From: a virus | Strand: one strand, 5' to 3' | Virus record (IMG/VR): IMGVR_UViG_3300009506_000022 | Location: 34,007-98,006 of that record | DNA: 64,000 nucleotides | Shown: positions 31,966 to 41,131 of the stretch, piece by piece | How the letters are laid out: each line of letters starts with the position of its first letter | Numbering within the stretch: the first letter of the stretch is position 1 | Notes under the pieces: generated by a model | Databases searched by the model: none | What the model saw: only the letters and a program-made list of their open reading frames with translations | What the model was told of the DNA's origin: nothing | Translations under genes and position numbers: made by a program

Positions 31966-33369
31966 ATGAAAAACGCAATCTATATTTTGGTCGTTATTCT
32001 GGCAGTTTGCTGTATGAAGCAACCAACGCATATTCAAGAAAGCAAAAAGGCAAACAAAAAAGAAGCGTTGGTTTTGGAGACAATTGATTTTGCTGGATTT
32101 ACCTGGATAGTGAAAAGTGGATATTGCAGTGTTGGGAACAAAGCGGGCCCGGGCCCTAACTATTTTTGTGGGGAAGATGAAGATCTATGGGTTGATGCTC
32201 AAGATCGATTGCATATGAGAATAAATTACAAGGAAAGTCTTAGTGCATATGGAGCTGTGTCGATAAAAACCGAAGTGAGCGGTTGTGGTGTCTATCGATA
32301 CTATGTTGAAGATGGTCCAAATGGAACTCCTGACAATTTTGATGAAAATGTTGTTTTGGGGTTATTTACATACAGAACGGATGCTGCAAACGACAACTGG
32401 GAAGTTGATGTAGAGATAACAGATTGGAAGGATGAAACGCCAGATTACAATCTGTACTTAAGTACATGGGATGATAGCGAATCGATCTCTGATAGTTTTT
32501 TGGTTACGTTTGGCGAAGGGGTTGTTCAACACTCATTTACCTGGCAGCCTTCAGCGATCATTTTCAACTCAACGAAAAATGGATTCTTGCTTGGAGAAGG
32601 GGTTCGTACTGGTGGAGATTCATATCCATGTCCTACAGGTCCTGTGGATGCAAGGATAAATCTTTGGCTAGCAGATGGAGAAGCTCCAGCTTCAGAACAA
32701 GAGGTAATCATATCTTATTTTGAATATGAACAGTTTGTTGTTTTGGATACTCCAACGGATCTTGCTGCAACAGTAGTAAGCGAAACAGAGATAGATTTGG
32801 AATGGACGGACAACTCAAGCGGAGAAAGTGGAGTTGAACTTGAAAGGAAAGAATCTGGTGGCGCATATTCCTTGGTGGATACACTTGATCCAGAATCTAC
32901 AGAATATGAGGACACAAATCTAGATGATTGCACGACATATTTCTATCGAGTTAGAACGACAGATGGATATGGAGAGAAAAGCTCTTATTCGAGTGAAGTT
33001 CAGGCAACTACAGAATGCTTAGATGCTGGCGTACCAGATCCTTCATTGTCAACTGTTCAATGGGCTTGTAATGGCTGGGATGGATATGTATCGGGAACTG
33101 TTTCTGATATGCCCGATGGAACTTGGCATATACGATCATGGATCAAAAGCAGTAAATGGTGGTGTCAAGGCGAAGATATGACAGTGGTCAACGGTGCATT
33201 CTATGCCACTCATGGTTTGTGGTGTACTCCAGGTCCTGGTGTCGATATTTACGTTGCGATGTACTATGCCGCAACCGATCCATGGGGAACTGGAGACTGC
33301 GAGACAATGGAACTTGGCGAATGGCCAGATGGATATGATTATTTATTTGGTCCGTTTCCAACTCAATAG
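31966..33369 (+). CDS. exported GH16-like glycanase with FN3 domain
   Basis: 467 residues from the ATG at 31966 (GAAAGGAG upstream). Signal peptide MKNAIYILVVILAVCC, possibly a lipoprotein signal. The first domain looks like a family 16 glycoside hydrolase jelly roll: SAYGAVSIKTEVSGCGVYRY then NWEVDVEITDW, which carries the GH16 catalytic pattern E-x-D-x-E at Glu146, Asp148 and Glu150. A fibronectin type III domain follows (about 260-352), then a Trp/Cys-rich C-terminal domain (about 360-467) that could bind sugar. GH16 enzymes cut beta-1,3/1,4 glucans and galactans. The signal peptide argues for secretion by the host rather than a place on the virion. Confidence 0.72.
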   Translation: MKNAIYILVVILAVCCMKQPTHIQESKKANKKEALVLETIDFAGFTWIVKSGYCSVGNKAGPGPNYFCGEDEDLWVDAQDRLHMRINYKESLSAYGAVSIKTEVSGCGVYRYYVEDGPNGTPDNFDENVVLGLFTYRTDAANDNWEVDVEITDWKDETPDYNLYLSTWDDSESISDSFLVTFGEGVVQHSFTWQPSAIIFNSTKNGFLLGEGVRTGGDSYPCPTGPVDARINLWLADGEAPASEQEVIISYFEYEQFVVLDTPTDLAATVVSETEIDLEWTDNSSGESGVELERKESGGAYSLVDTLDPESTEYEDTNLDDCTTYFYRVRTTDGYGEKSSYSSEVQATTECLDAGVPDPSLSTVQWACNGWDGYVSGTVSDMPDGTWHIRSWIKSSKWWCQGEDMTVVNGAFYATHGLWCTPGPGVDIYVAMYYAATDPWGTGDCETMELGEWPDGYDYLFGPFPTQ

Positions 33370-33378
33370 AGGTTGTTT

Positions 33379-33651
33379 GTGGGTATAACTCACGAAAAGA
33401 TCGTTGAACTAGTTGGAGTTGTGGATGGTGCAAACCAAGATTTCACAACTCCATCGGTTTATATTTTGGGAACATTTCGATTGATTGTGAATGGAATAAT
33501 ATATGCTTCAGATCATCCATATTACGGATGGACGGAAGTCGATAACACTACGATTCAAACTGTGACGCCACCAGAAGCTGGTTCTTTGATGCAAGGGTTT
33601 TATCAAGAGGCTGAACCGCAAGGATCGCCGTTTCATCCTACGGAGGTATGA
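33379..33651 (+). CDS. small putative structural protein (90 aa)
   Basis: The GTG at 33379 is chosen because AGAGG lies 6 nt upstream. Beta-rich (KIVELVGVVDGANQDFTT, TFRLIVNGIIYASD), a form common to small phage proteins of the connector region. Overlaps the next gene. Function unknown. Confidence 0.6.
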   Translation: MGITHEKIVELVGVVDGANQDFTTPSVYILGTFRLIVNGIIYASDHPYYGWTEVDNTTIQTVTPPEAGSLMQGFYQEAEPQGSPFHPTEV

Positions 33652-34757
33652 TGCCATCGCTTGAAAGAGAACAGATAACGACAGAAAACGATCTGAACTG
33701 GTACATTACCGTAGGCGGAACCCTTACCGATCAGTATGAGGTAAGCTTTCAGATTTGGGATATCAGTTCTGGTTCCCCTGGAACTCAGATTTTTCCTGAT
33801 GTTGCAGATGAATGGGAAGAGGTAACATCTAGCGGTAAATTTGCAACAGGTTCTTATTACACATATGACAACGCTTCAGCTCAAGGCTGGCAAGTTCCAG
33901 CAGATGCAACGCTTGGCGAACATCGCGTAAAATGGAGATGGAAACTTTCCGCTTCAAGTCCATATCGATATGGACAAGAGGACTTTACTGTGGTCCCTTA
34001 TGCAAGCGGCGCCGATCAAACTTACGTCAACGTTCTTGACATTCGAAACGAAGGGATCACATCAGCTATTGCTAGCGATAGCCAGATCTATTCTTCGATT
34101 CTTTTATGGCAAGAAATCTTAGATCGGTGCTGCAGACAATGGTTTTTGCCAAAGTTGTTGACAATCGAATTCGATGGAGACAACTCAACAACGATGCATC
34201 TTGGCATCCCATGTATTGAGGTTGAGTATCTCAGAATAAACAAGAGTTCTACTGATTTGGATTCAGATCTTTATCAGGTCTATGGAAATCAAACTGATGG
34301 TTTGCAAAGTCGAAGGAGAAACCCGAAAATCGCTTTGGTTCAGAATATAACTCAAGACATCAATCGAGATATTCATTTGGCGCCGTTTCACGAAGGTCGA
34401 TTGATGTTTTACAAAGGGTACAAAAACCAAGTGCTTAGAGGAACATTTGGTTTTGTTAATGACGATTTGAGTCCACCACGTGCGATCCAAAGAGCGTTGA
34501 CGAAGTTGGTTATCGAAAAGCTTACGAATCCAATCTATCCAGGAGATGATGCACCAACACCAGCAGCGCCAAGCTTCGCGGGAATCGTTGTTGAAGAGAA
34601 GACTGATGGCCATTCTTTGAAATACGCAGCGCCAGAATATGGCAAGAGAAAATCGGGTCTTTCTGGCATAACAAGTGATCCAGAAATACAAGATATCATC
34701 AAGCTGTATCGAGGGCCTATTGGAATAGCAACCCCTTCACATTGGATGTACACATAA
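33651..34757 (+). CDS. head-tail connector candidate (368 aa)
   Basis: Start at the second of two tandem ATGs, 4 nt from GGAGG; 33648 is equally possible. The N-terminal 120 residues form an Ig-like beta domain (TLTDQYEVSFQIWDISSG). The C-terminal part has YVNVLDIRNEGITSAIASDS and helices typical of gp6-like head-tail adaptors (QEILDRCCRQWFLP, PRAIQRALTKLVIEKL). Position between head and tail genes supports a connector role. Confidence 0.62.
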   Translation: MPSLEREQITTENDLNWYITVGGTLTDQYEVSFQIWDISSGSPGTQIFPDVADEWEEVTSSGKFATGSYYTYDNASAQGWQVPADATLGEHRVKWRWKLSASSPYRYGQEDFTVVPYASGADQTYVNVLDIRNEGITSAIASDSQIYSSILLWQEILDRCCRQWFLPKLLTIEFDGDNSTTMHLGIPCIEVEYLRINKSSTDLDSDLYQVYGNQTDGLQSRRRNPKIALVQNITQDINRDIHLAPFHEGRLMFYKGYKNQVLRGTFGFVNDDLSPPRAIQRALTKLVIEKLTNPIYPGDDAPTPAAPSFAGIVVEEKTDGHSLKYAAPEYGKRKSGLSGITSDPEIQDIIKLYRGPIGIATPSHWMYT

Positions 34758-35170
34758 TGGCGCGTTATCCAAGATTACTACATCCAGTTCCTGTTCAGAT
34801 TGAACAGGCAAATAGGAGCAATACGGCTTACGATGATGATGCACGAGAGCCAGTTGGCCAAGTGGCGGTCAATTCTGTTGTTACGATAAACGGTCAAGTA
34901 AAGTATGGTTCGAGCAAGCAACTTGGATATCAATCTGGCGCTGGAGTTCAAGAAAATGAAAAGGGATACGTTTTGTTTAGACAACGCGATCTTGATGCAA
35001 ATTCTGTTGAGCTTCAACCAAGCGATCGAATAATAAAAATAGGACGAGTAGATCACGATGTTTATATATCTAGACTTATGCCAACTGGGCATTATGGAGA
35101 GCATGGTGGCAACACTCTTTTGAAAGCATTTTTTGAGGATAGACAACCATCAAAACATAGGAGCCGATGA
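34757..35170 (+). CDS. head closure / connector-like protein (137 aa)
   Basis: ATG overlaps the upstream TAA. Contains VVTINGQVKYGSSKQLGY, GYVLFRQRDLD and PSDRIIKIGRVDHDVYISRL, a small beta-barrel layout like head closure proteins. Family not certain; position fits. Confidence 0.6.
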   Translation: MARYPRLLHPVPVQIEQANRSNTAYDDDAREPVGQVAVNSVVTINGQVKYGSSKQLGYQSGAGVQENEKGYVLFRQRDLDANSVELQPSDRIIKIGRVDHDVYISRLMPTGHYGEHGGNTLLKAFFEDRQPSKHRSR

Positions 35171-35859
35171 TGGAAGAATATATTTATATACAAAAAGCAA
35201 ATTTGACTTTGATGAAGGACGAATCAGTAAGAGATTATGAAATGGCGCTTCGTACAAAAATAAATGAAGATTTAGCAAATCTAAAGACTCCATCGCCTAC
35301 AGGGAATGTTCCAAATCTTTGGGTTCAGTACCTCTATGCAGATAGAGCAATAATCGAATGTTATGATCATTCGACTTCAAATGAGAAGTATTACGAGGTT
35401 CCATATAAGCGCGATTCTAAAGGGATTTTTACTTTAGGTAAGCCAGTTGAAGTTAGCGAGAGAAAAACGTTTATCCCAGTTCCAGTTCAGAAAGCTGTTT
35501 GGACAACTGCGTTTATCAATAAACTTCCAGACAATTCGTTTCTTCATATTGAAAGTGGCGGGAAAAAAGATGGTGAAGGAAAGACTGTTCCTAGAAGTTT
35601 GAGGCATTTTCCTTACAAAGACAGCGAAGGAAAAATTGATCTCCCACATCTTCGAAATGCAATTGCAAGAATTCCACAAGCAAAGATTTCTGGAATGACG
35701 AAACAGGACCTTGATGTTCTTCAAACAAAAGCACAAGCGATGCTTGAGAAAGAGAACGCGAGACGCGAACGAGAAATGAAACAGGACAAGAAAAAGTTTC
35801 TGAGAGAGTGTGGATTTGATAGGATCCCAAGTCAGCTTTGGGATGGATTACCAGTATAG
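35170..35859 (+). CDS. prohead-protease-associated-type protein (229 aa)
   Basis: The second of two ATGs (35167/35170) is 6 nt from AGGAG. The segment AVWTTAFINKLPDNSFLHIE, then KTVPRSLRHFPYKDSEGKID and LPHLRNAIARIPQAK, is a conserved stretch I know from phage head maturation proteases and related proteins, where it is often a linked domain. Here it stands alone, with a different N-terminus and a charged helical tail. Its job is unknown. Confidence 0.62.
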   Translation: MEEYIYIQKANLTLMKDESVRDYEMALRTKINEDLANLKTPSPTGNVPNLWVQYLYADRAIIECYDHSTSNEKYYEVPYKRDSKGIFTLGKPVEVSERKTFIPVPVQKAVWTTAFINKLPDNSFLHIESGGKKDGEGKTVPRSLRHFPYKDSEGKIDLPHLRNAIARIPQAKISGMTKQDLDVLQTKAQAMLEKENARREREMKQDKKKFLRECGFDRIPSQLWDGLPV

Positions 35860-35867
35860 AAAAAACG

Positions 35868-36515
35868 ATGAGCGCCTATATAAAACTTAGTAAAGAGTGG
35901 AAAGGCTTTGGGAAAGCTATCGATGTAAGCTTCCACAAAGCCACTCTCGAAAAGTATGTTGGGCGCGCAACTAGAGCGAATGCGATTGCAGTAAGAAGAC
36001 GGATTAGACAAAAAATAAAAGAGGGTGACTTCGAGGAAAATGCACCTCTTACAATGCTTTTCAAAAAAGGAACATCTCAACCTTTGAAGGGGACAAAAGG
36101 AAGCGACTTATTCAATTCTATTATGTATGAAGTCGATGATTGGAAAACGGCTCTTGTTGGCGTAAATCGTTACAATGATGATGGATATAACATTGGGTTG
36201 ATTCTTCATGAAGGCGCAACTATTCCAGTTACAGAAGCAATGAGGAACATGTTCTATTTGCTTTGGTTAGCTGGGTTGGGAGCTTTTGATCCTGATTTGC
36301 TAAAAGGACGTGCCAAAGAGATTTATGACGCAACAAATGGAGCGAAAGGATTTTTGCCGATTGATCCAAAAACATCGTATATTAGAATTCCACCAAGACC
36401 ATTTTTGACAGATACTATTGATGATCCAGAAACAATAAATGTAATAGAAACAAACTGGCAAAGAGCCGTTGAAGCAACGATTAGAGACCAAGCAAAAAGA
36501 GGAAGAAGGATCTGA
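35868..36515 (+). CDS. virion morphogenesis / tail completion-like protein
   Basis: 215 residues from ATG 35868; the ribosome site is poor and 35838 is an alternative. It has ATRANAIAVRRRIRQKIKEG, a typical opening helix of HK97-gp10 or Mu-gpG-like proteins, then SDLFNSIMYEVDDWKTALVGV and the C-terminal IPPRPFLTDTIDD. These help finish the head or join the tail. Position agrees. Confidence 0.68.
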   Translation: MSAYIKLSKEWKGFGKAIDVSFHKATLEKYVGRATRANAIAVRRRIRQKIKEGDFEENAPLTMLFKKGTSQPLKGTKGSDLFNSIMYEVDDWKTALVGVNRYNDDGYNIGLILHEGATIPVTEAMRNMFYLLWLAGLGAFDPDLLKGRAKEIYDATNGAKGFLPIDPKTSYIRIPPRPFLTDTIDDPETINVIETNWQRAVEATIRDQAKRGRRI

Positions 36516-37786
36516 TGGAACTCAGAAGTTTTATAAAGCTTTTTACTTGGGAAGAATCAGATCGAAGGAGAATTGTGCTTGGGTCTGACACTAGAATAAA
36601 TCCTGACACAAATCGAGCTCAACTTGGAAGCTATGATTCTTCTGTTTATCCGACAGATTCAGATCTTTATGTGAAAAGCTGGATTGCAAATCCTGGTGAG
36701 GTTCGAGAATGGCAAGGGTTCGAAGCAACAATCATTCATAAAACTGTTAATGGCGTTCAAGTAACAGGAGAAGGATTCAGGCTTTCTGATGGAACCGATG
36801 AATATTGGTGGAACGGCGCATCATGGGAAACCAACACAGCGGATTGGAACACAGAAGTTGAAGTTGCTGAGAACATCTCCTCTTTTTCAGCAACGGCGCG
36901 AAAGATTCAAATCGTTGTTAATCTATCAACAACAGATGAAACTCAAACACCAGAGTTGGTTGAAGTGAAAGTTTTGTTTGGAGCGCTGCTTGATTCTGAA
37001 CTTGAAGATTTGGTCCTTCGTTCTTTGGTTCCAGCTTTACGTTCTGGTGTTCGACCGATAACAAGGTTTGTTTTGACAGCAATCGAGACAGACCAGATTG
37101 ACTTGAAGCAATTCAAACTTGATGGGGACTACCGAGTAGTAGATGTAGACGCAGTTTTCAATGAGACAACAGATCCAAATCACAACACAGACTTGTATCA
37201 AAGCCATACTTTAAGGTCTGAACCAACAGATTCTTGGGTAGATGGTCAGGTTGATGTTATTACTTTAAGTTCGTCTGTGAGTATAGGTAATACATTATGG
37301 CTGCGTTTAAGATACGAACCAGTAGTAGCTATTGAAACCTCTCGTGATTATTACGAAATTGAGCATGTTCCTTGTTTATGTATTGAAAGAATCACGTATG
37401 AAGCGCGCGAATTTGGGGGAGACCATCATGTTGGGAACAAAAACGATTACACCGCAAAAGTCTTGAAATCGCCTTTGCAAGGTACTTTAGAGATGTCGTT
37501 GGTCGGAATGTCTGGTAAATTAGTAGATAATGAGAGGTTGAATGGTGAAGTGAATAGGTTTTTTGGTTCAAGTCGGGTGATCCGATCGACAGGGTTAGAT
37601 GAATCTTATAGGCTTCGACTTATGAGAGAACACGAACATAGAAGCCGTGCAAATGCGGCTGATTTGCGAACTTGGACGAAAATCATTCGAGTTGAGAATT
37701 TTAGAACCTGGCACCGCTCGGTCGAGGACGGATATCTTGTAAACCGTTTTCTCATACAAGGTGATGCGAGTGTCACAGTTGAATAA
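36515..37786 (+). CDS. tail-region structural protein (423 aa)
   Basis: Overlaps the previous stop. It is beta-rich with a sandwich-like first half (EWQGFEATIIHKTVNGVQVT, FRLSDGTDEYWWNG) and a mixed second half containing LSLVGMSGKLVDNERLNGEV-type helices (EMSLVGMSGKLVDNERL). It lies directly before the sheath gene, where tail terminator or neck proteins often sit. No family recognised. Confidence 0.6.
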   Translation: MELRSFIKLFTWEESDRRRIVLGSDTRINPDTNRAQLGSYDSSVYPTDSDLYVKSWIANPGEVREWQGFEATIIHKTVNGVQVTGEGFRLSDGTDEYWWNGASWETNTADWNTEVEVAENISSFSATARKIQIVVNLSTTDETQTPELVEVKVLFGALLDSELEDLVLRSLVPALRSGVRPITRFVLTAIETDQIDLKQFKLDGDYRVVDVDAVFNETTDPNHNTDLYQSHTLRSEPTDSWVDGQVDVITLSSSVSIGNTLWLRLRYEPVVAIETSRDYYEIEHVPCLCIERITYEAREFGGDHHVGNKNDYTAKVLKSPLQGTLEMSLVGMSGKLVDNERLNGEVNRFFGSSRVIRSTGLDESYRLRLMREHEHRSRANAADLRTWTKIIRVENFRTWHRSVEDGYLVNRFLIQGDASVTVE

Positions 37787-37798
37787 AGGAGAGCTGAC

Positions 37799-40117
37799 AT
37801 GACACAAAGAACGTTTGGCCCAATTCGTGGCGCTGGCACACAAATCATAGAAAGAGAAGGGGACCAACCGATTACACCTGGTGCTTTAGGGTGGCGTGGA
37901 TTTGTTGGGCTTTTGGAAAAGGGACCGACAGACGAGTTGATCTGGCTTAGTAGTCCAGATATCGCAAAGCGAAGAATCGGCTCTTATATTTCAGATTCTT
38001 TGGCTCCTGATGCAATATTGGATTCTTTCAAAACAGCTTCTGGAGCTGGTGGTGTCCTGGCTGTTCGTGTTACCGATGGCAACGAGGTTCAAGCTCAGTA
38101 TAACCTGTATGCGCGCCGCGGTTCTCTTCTCACTCCTATTGGGAACCTAAAAGCCCATAATGGTGGTCGATGGGGTGGGAAGCTCAAGCGATACACAGAT
38201 GATCTTGCTCTTATCGGAGATCTTACAAACACGACTCTTGATACGAAGGATACAAGCTCGTTTGAAACCGATGAATGGGTTGGTGGTTATGTTCAGCTCA
38301 GTGGGGGTTCGAACTCAGCAAAGCAATATCCTATCATCGGGAATACATCTGCTGGTGTGATCACGGTTGCTGCGGATCAAACAATGTTGGATGATCTAAA
38401 CGCTGGAACTCCGGCGGATCTTCGTTACTACCTGGTTCGAGAAAACGAGAGTAAAGCGCTCTCTGTTGAAATCAAAGATGGCGATGAGAATCCAGATACA
38501 GAGTTTGGTCTATACATCTATGTGGATGGTGATCTGGTTTCGACATATCCAAACCTATCTATGGATCCGAACAGCTCGAGATATTGGGAATCGATTATCA
38601 ATGAAGACACCGCGAATTACGAAGTTGTTGCTGAAGATACTTGGACTGGCGCAATCACTGCGGATATCAGACCAGCAAATATCTATGGAATAATAGATGC
38701 CATAACAGCGACAGTTTTGACCGCTGCGATTCATGATTTTACAATTAACTCTCCAGGTGGTGGCGATCCAACCATGACTTTGGGGACAACTTCTGATGCG
38801 ATGATTGCTCAGAAGATCACTATTACAATGACATCACCAACGGCTGGCGATGTTGTTTCAGATAAATTTGGAAGTCTGGGTTCGATTACACTTGGGACGT
38901 TATTTGATCCGCCAAATGCGGCTGGTGGTGCTGTAACAAACAAATGGGCGCCACCTTTCACGATAGATGCTGGCGGAACTGCATTGGTTGCAACTGACAC
39001 CTTGGTGATCAACTATAAACCGTTTGTTGCGGATGAATTGATCAATGGCGCGTTGTATCCAGATAAGGTGAATGCAAAGCGTGAAAACTATCGGATCACA
39101 GATAACGATCACAAGACAATCACTGTTGTTGATGGTTCTGACTTAACGGCAAGTGGAGCGATAAATGATGAATTTACGGTTGTTGCGCCAATGGAGTTTG
39201 AGGGGGGACGTGATGGAAACGCAGATATTGCGGATGCCGACTATCTTCAAGCTTGGGATACAAGCAACAGCCTTTTCAATCGGATTGTTGATAAGGGGCT
39301 TGGATTGGTAAAGTTTGCGACTCCAGGCGTAACAGCAACAGCAGTTCAAAAAGCTGGAATCGCATATGCCTATGCGAAGAATCAGCAATACAGAATCGAG
39401 GTTCCATCAAACGTAACAACTGATGATGCTGCTGATGAGTATGTAAACGAAACTATCGGGCGAAGCAATTATGTCGCGGTGTCATTTCCGTCATATGCGT
39501 ATGTTGCGGATCCAGAAGGTGGAACAGATGGGATTTTAAAACTCACTTCTCGTACTGGAGAGATCTTTGGTAGAGAAGCAAGAATCGCAGTCGACAACGG
39601 TGGATATCATCGCGCTGGAGCTGGTTTGATTGCGACACTTCCATCTGTTTTGAAGTTGACGACTGGCGAGCGTATTATCAACGAAGAACTTCTCAATCCA
39701 CGAGGAATCGCAGTTATCAAAAAGAAACAAGGGAACTATGTCATTTGGGGTGATCGCATTCCTTCAACGGATCCAGAATGGAAATGGAAGCATCAACGAG
39801 AACAGATGTGTTATTACGAAAATGTTCTGCGAGAAAGCTTCGACTGGATTATCTTTTCTTTGAATAATCCAGAGACACGTCAACGAGCATATACAGCTTT
39901 GAGACAATTTTTTCAGTTGGAGTATGACAATCAAGCTCTTGATAATGACTATGATTTTGAGGATGCTTGCATTATCAAGGTTGATGACGAAATCAATACA
40001 GATGCTCAAAAAGAAGCTGGGAACATGATTGCCCATGTTGCCTTGAAGCTTGTTGGAACGGTCGAGAGATTTATCATAAGTATTGGTAAACAAGGAATCT
40101 TTACTTCTGTAAGTTAA
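37799..40117 (+). CDS. tail sheath protein
   Basis: A 772-residue contractile sheath subunit. Recognisable are the N-terminal insertion-domain start (GALGWRGFVGLLEKGPTDEL), SSPDIAKRRIGSYI, and the conserved C-terminal half: YAKNQQYRIEVPSN, VSFPSYAYVADPEGG, GEIFGREARIAVDNGGYHRAGAG, LNPRGIAVIKKKQGNYVIWG and ESFDWIIFSLNNPETRQR. It drives injection by contraction. GGAG ribosome site; followed by the tube genes. Longer than the smallest sheaths because of an inserted middle domain (about 130-420). Confidence 0.93.
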   Translation: MTQRTFGPIRGAGTQIIEREGDQPITPGALGWRGFVGLLEKGPTDELIWLSSPDIAKRRIGSYISDSLAPDAILDSFKTASGAGGVLAVRVTDGNEVQAQYNLYARRGSLLTPIGNLKAHNGGRWGGKLKRYTDDLALIGDLTNTTLDTKDTSSFETDEWVGGYVQLSGGSNSAKQYPIIGNTSAGVITVAADQTMLDDLNAGTPADLRYYLVRENESKALSVEIKDGDENPDTEFGLYIYVDGDLVSTYPNLSMDPNSSRYWESIINEDTANYEVVAEDTWTGAITADIRPANIYGIIDAITATVLTAAIHDFTINSPGGGDPTMTLGTTSDAMIAQKITITMTSPTAGDVVSDKFGSLGSITLGTLFDPPNAAGGAVTNKWAPPFTIDAGGTALVATDTLVINYKPFVADELINGALYPDKVNAKRENYRITDNDHKTITVVDGSDLTASGAINDEFTVVAPMEFEGGRDGNADIADADYLQAWDTSNSLFNRIVDKGLGLVKFATPGVTATAVQKAGIAYAYAKNQQYRIEVPSNVTTDDAADEYVNETIGRSNYVAVSFPSYAYVADPEGGTDGILKLTSRTGEIFGREARIAVDNGGYHRAGAGLIATLPSVLKLTTGERIINEELLNPRGIAVIKKKQGNYVIWGDRIPSTDPEWKWKHQREQMCYYENVLRESFDWIIFSLNNPETRQRAYTALRQFFQLEYDNQALDNDYDFEDACIIKVDDEINTDAQKEAGNMIAHVALKLVGTVERFIISIGKQGIFTSVS

Positions 40118-40143
40118 TTTTTGTCCGAAACAGGAGGTCTATC

Positions 40144-40584
40144 ATGACAGTGAAAAATTTAGAACAAAATCTAGGCGAAACTGGAGCGTTCACCGATCGA
40201 TCCAGCGGCAAAGACAATCTATACGATGTCGTAAAAGCAATGGCGCAAGGACCAGCCAATGATTTGGATGGTCGCCAAGACACCGTTGCAACTGGCATTG
40301 TTTCATCTCGGATCGCGAGCGGAGACGCCAAAATTACAGGGTTGAAAATACGAGTTGGAACAACGGGAACCGCTGGTTCAACAACTGTTCAAGTTCTGAA
40401 GAATGGCGCTTCGCAAGGTTCTCTTACGATAGCGAACACAGAAGATGATGGAACACAAAAATCTTTGGATTTGGATGTCGACTGTGTCGAGGATGACTAT
40501 GTGGAAATCAATGTTTCAGCAGCTCCTACAGGTGGCGCAAACCTCATTGCGTCTGTCAAGATGGCTGCTGTAGACGTTCAGTAA
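40144..40584 (+). CDS. hypothetical tail protein (146 aa)
   Basis: AGGAGG ribosome site indicates good expression. Beta-rich second half (GLKIRVGTTGTAGSTTVQVL, ANLIASVKMAAVDVQ), like the small beta-sandwich proteins that decorate tails or fibres. Located between sheath and tube genes. Function unknown. Confidence 0.6.
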   Translation: MTVKNLEQNLGETGAFTDRSSGKDNLYDVVKAMAQGPANDLDGRQDTVATGIVSSRIASGDAKITGLKIRVGTTGTAGSTTVQVLKNGASQGSLTIANTEDDGTQKSLDLDVDCVEDDYVEINVSAAPTGGANLIASVKMAAVDVQ

Positions 40585-40632
40585 ACAAAGAGCGATAGGC
40601 GCGTTTCGGGCGAACTAGCTGGAGGAAAGACA

Positions 40633-41073
40633 ATGCCACTAAGAGGTACGATAAAAAACAATCACGTTCCGCTTAACAGTTTTGAGTTGATCGTTGCAGG
40701 GATGCCACAGATTACGGTTGTGACAACCGATGACATCGAACAGATGATCACGGCTGTCACAATGCCAGATGGAACGATTAGATCTGGTGGAAAAACAGAA
40801 CCTGTTGAGTTTACGATTTCCGTTCCGATGCATCACGATGTTGAGCAAGCAGCGCTGGAAGCATGGAAAAAGCTTGCCGAAGGTCCTGTTAGCAGCTCGT
40901 ATTTGAAAGCTGGTAGTCTGGTTTTCTACAAAAACGATGGAACACCAAAATCATATTCCTTCACAAACATGTGGCTTAGTGGAAGAACGATCCCTGGAGC
41001 CGATATGGGGAATGAAGGCGATATGGCTGCGGTAACATTTATGGTGAAAGCAGACTACGTTTTGCCAGTATAA
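40633..41073 (+). CDS. tail tube protein
   Basis: A 146-residue protein directly after the sheath block with GGAGG ribosome site. MPLRGTIKNNHVPLNSFELI, TAVTMPDGTIRSGGKTEPVEFTI and the central KKLAEGPVSSSYLKAG resemble contractile-phage tube proteins, which stack as hexamers inside the sheath. Size and position match. Confidence 0.8.
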   Translation: MPLRGTIKNNHVPLNSFELIVAGMPQITVVTTDDIEQMITAVTMPDGTIRSGGKTEPVEFTISVPMHHDVEQAALEAWKKLAEGPVSSSYLKAGSLVFYKNDGTPKSYSFTNMWLSGRTIPGADMGNEGDMAAVTFMVKADYVLPV

Positions 41074-41131
41074 CAACAAAAGCCCTACAGCTGGGCCTAT
41101 CAAGATCGAAAGATCGATTGGAGGTTAGCTG

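Noticed and set aside
34263-34691. 142-codon - strand open frame in the connector gene
   Set aside because: Shadow of a supported + strand gene; low-complexity, Cys/Trp-biased, no start signals.
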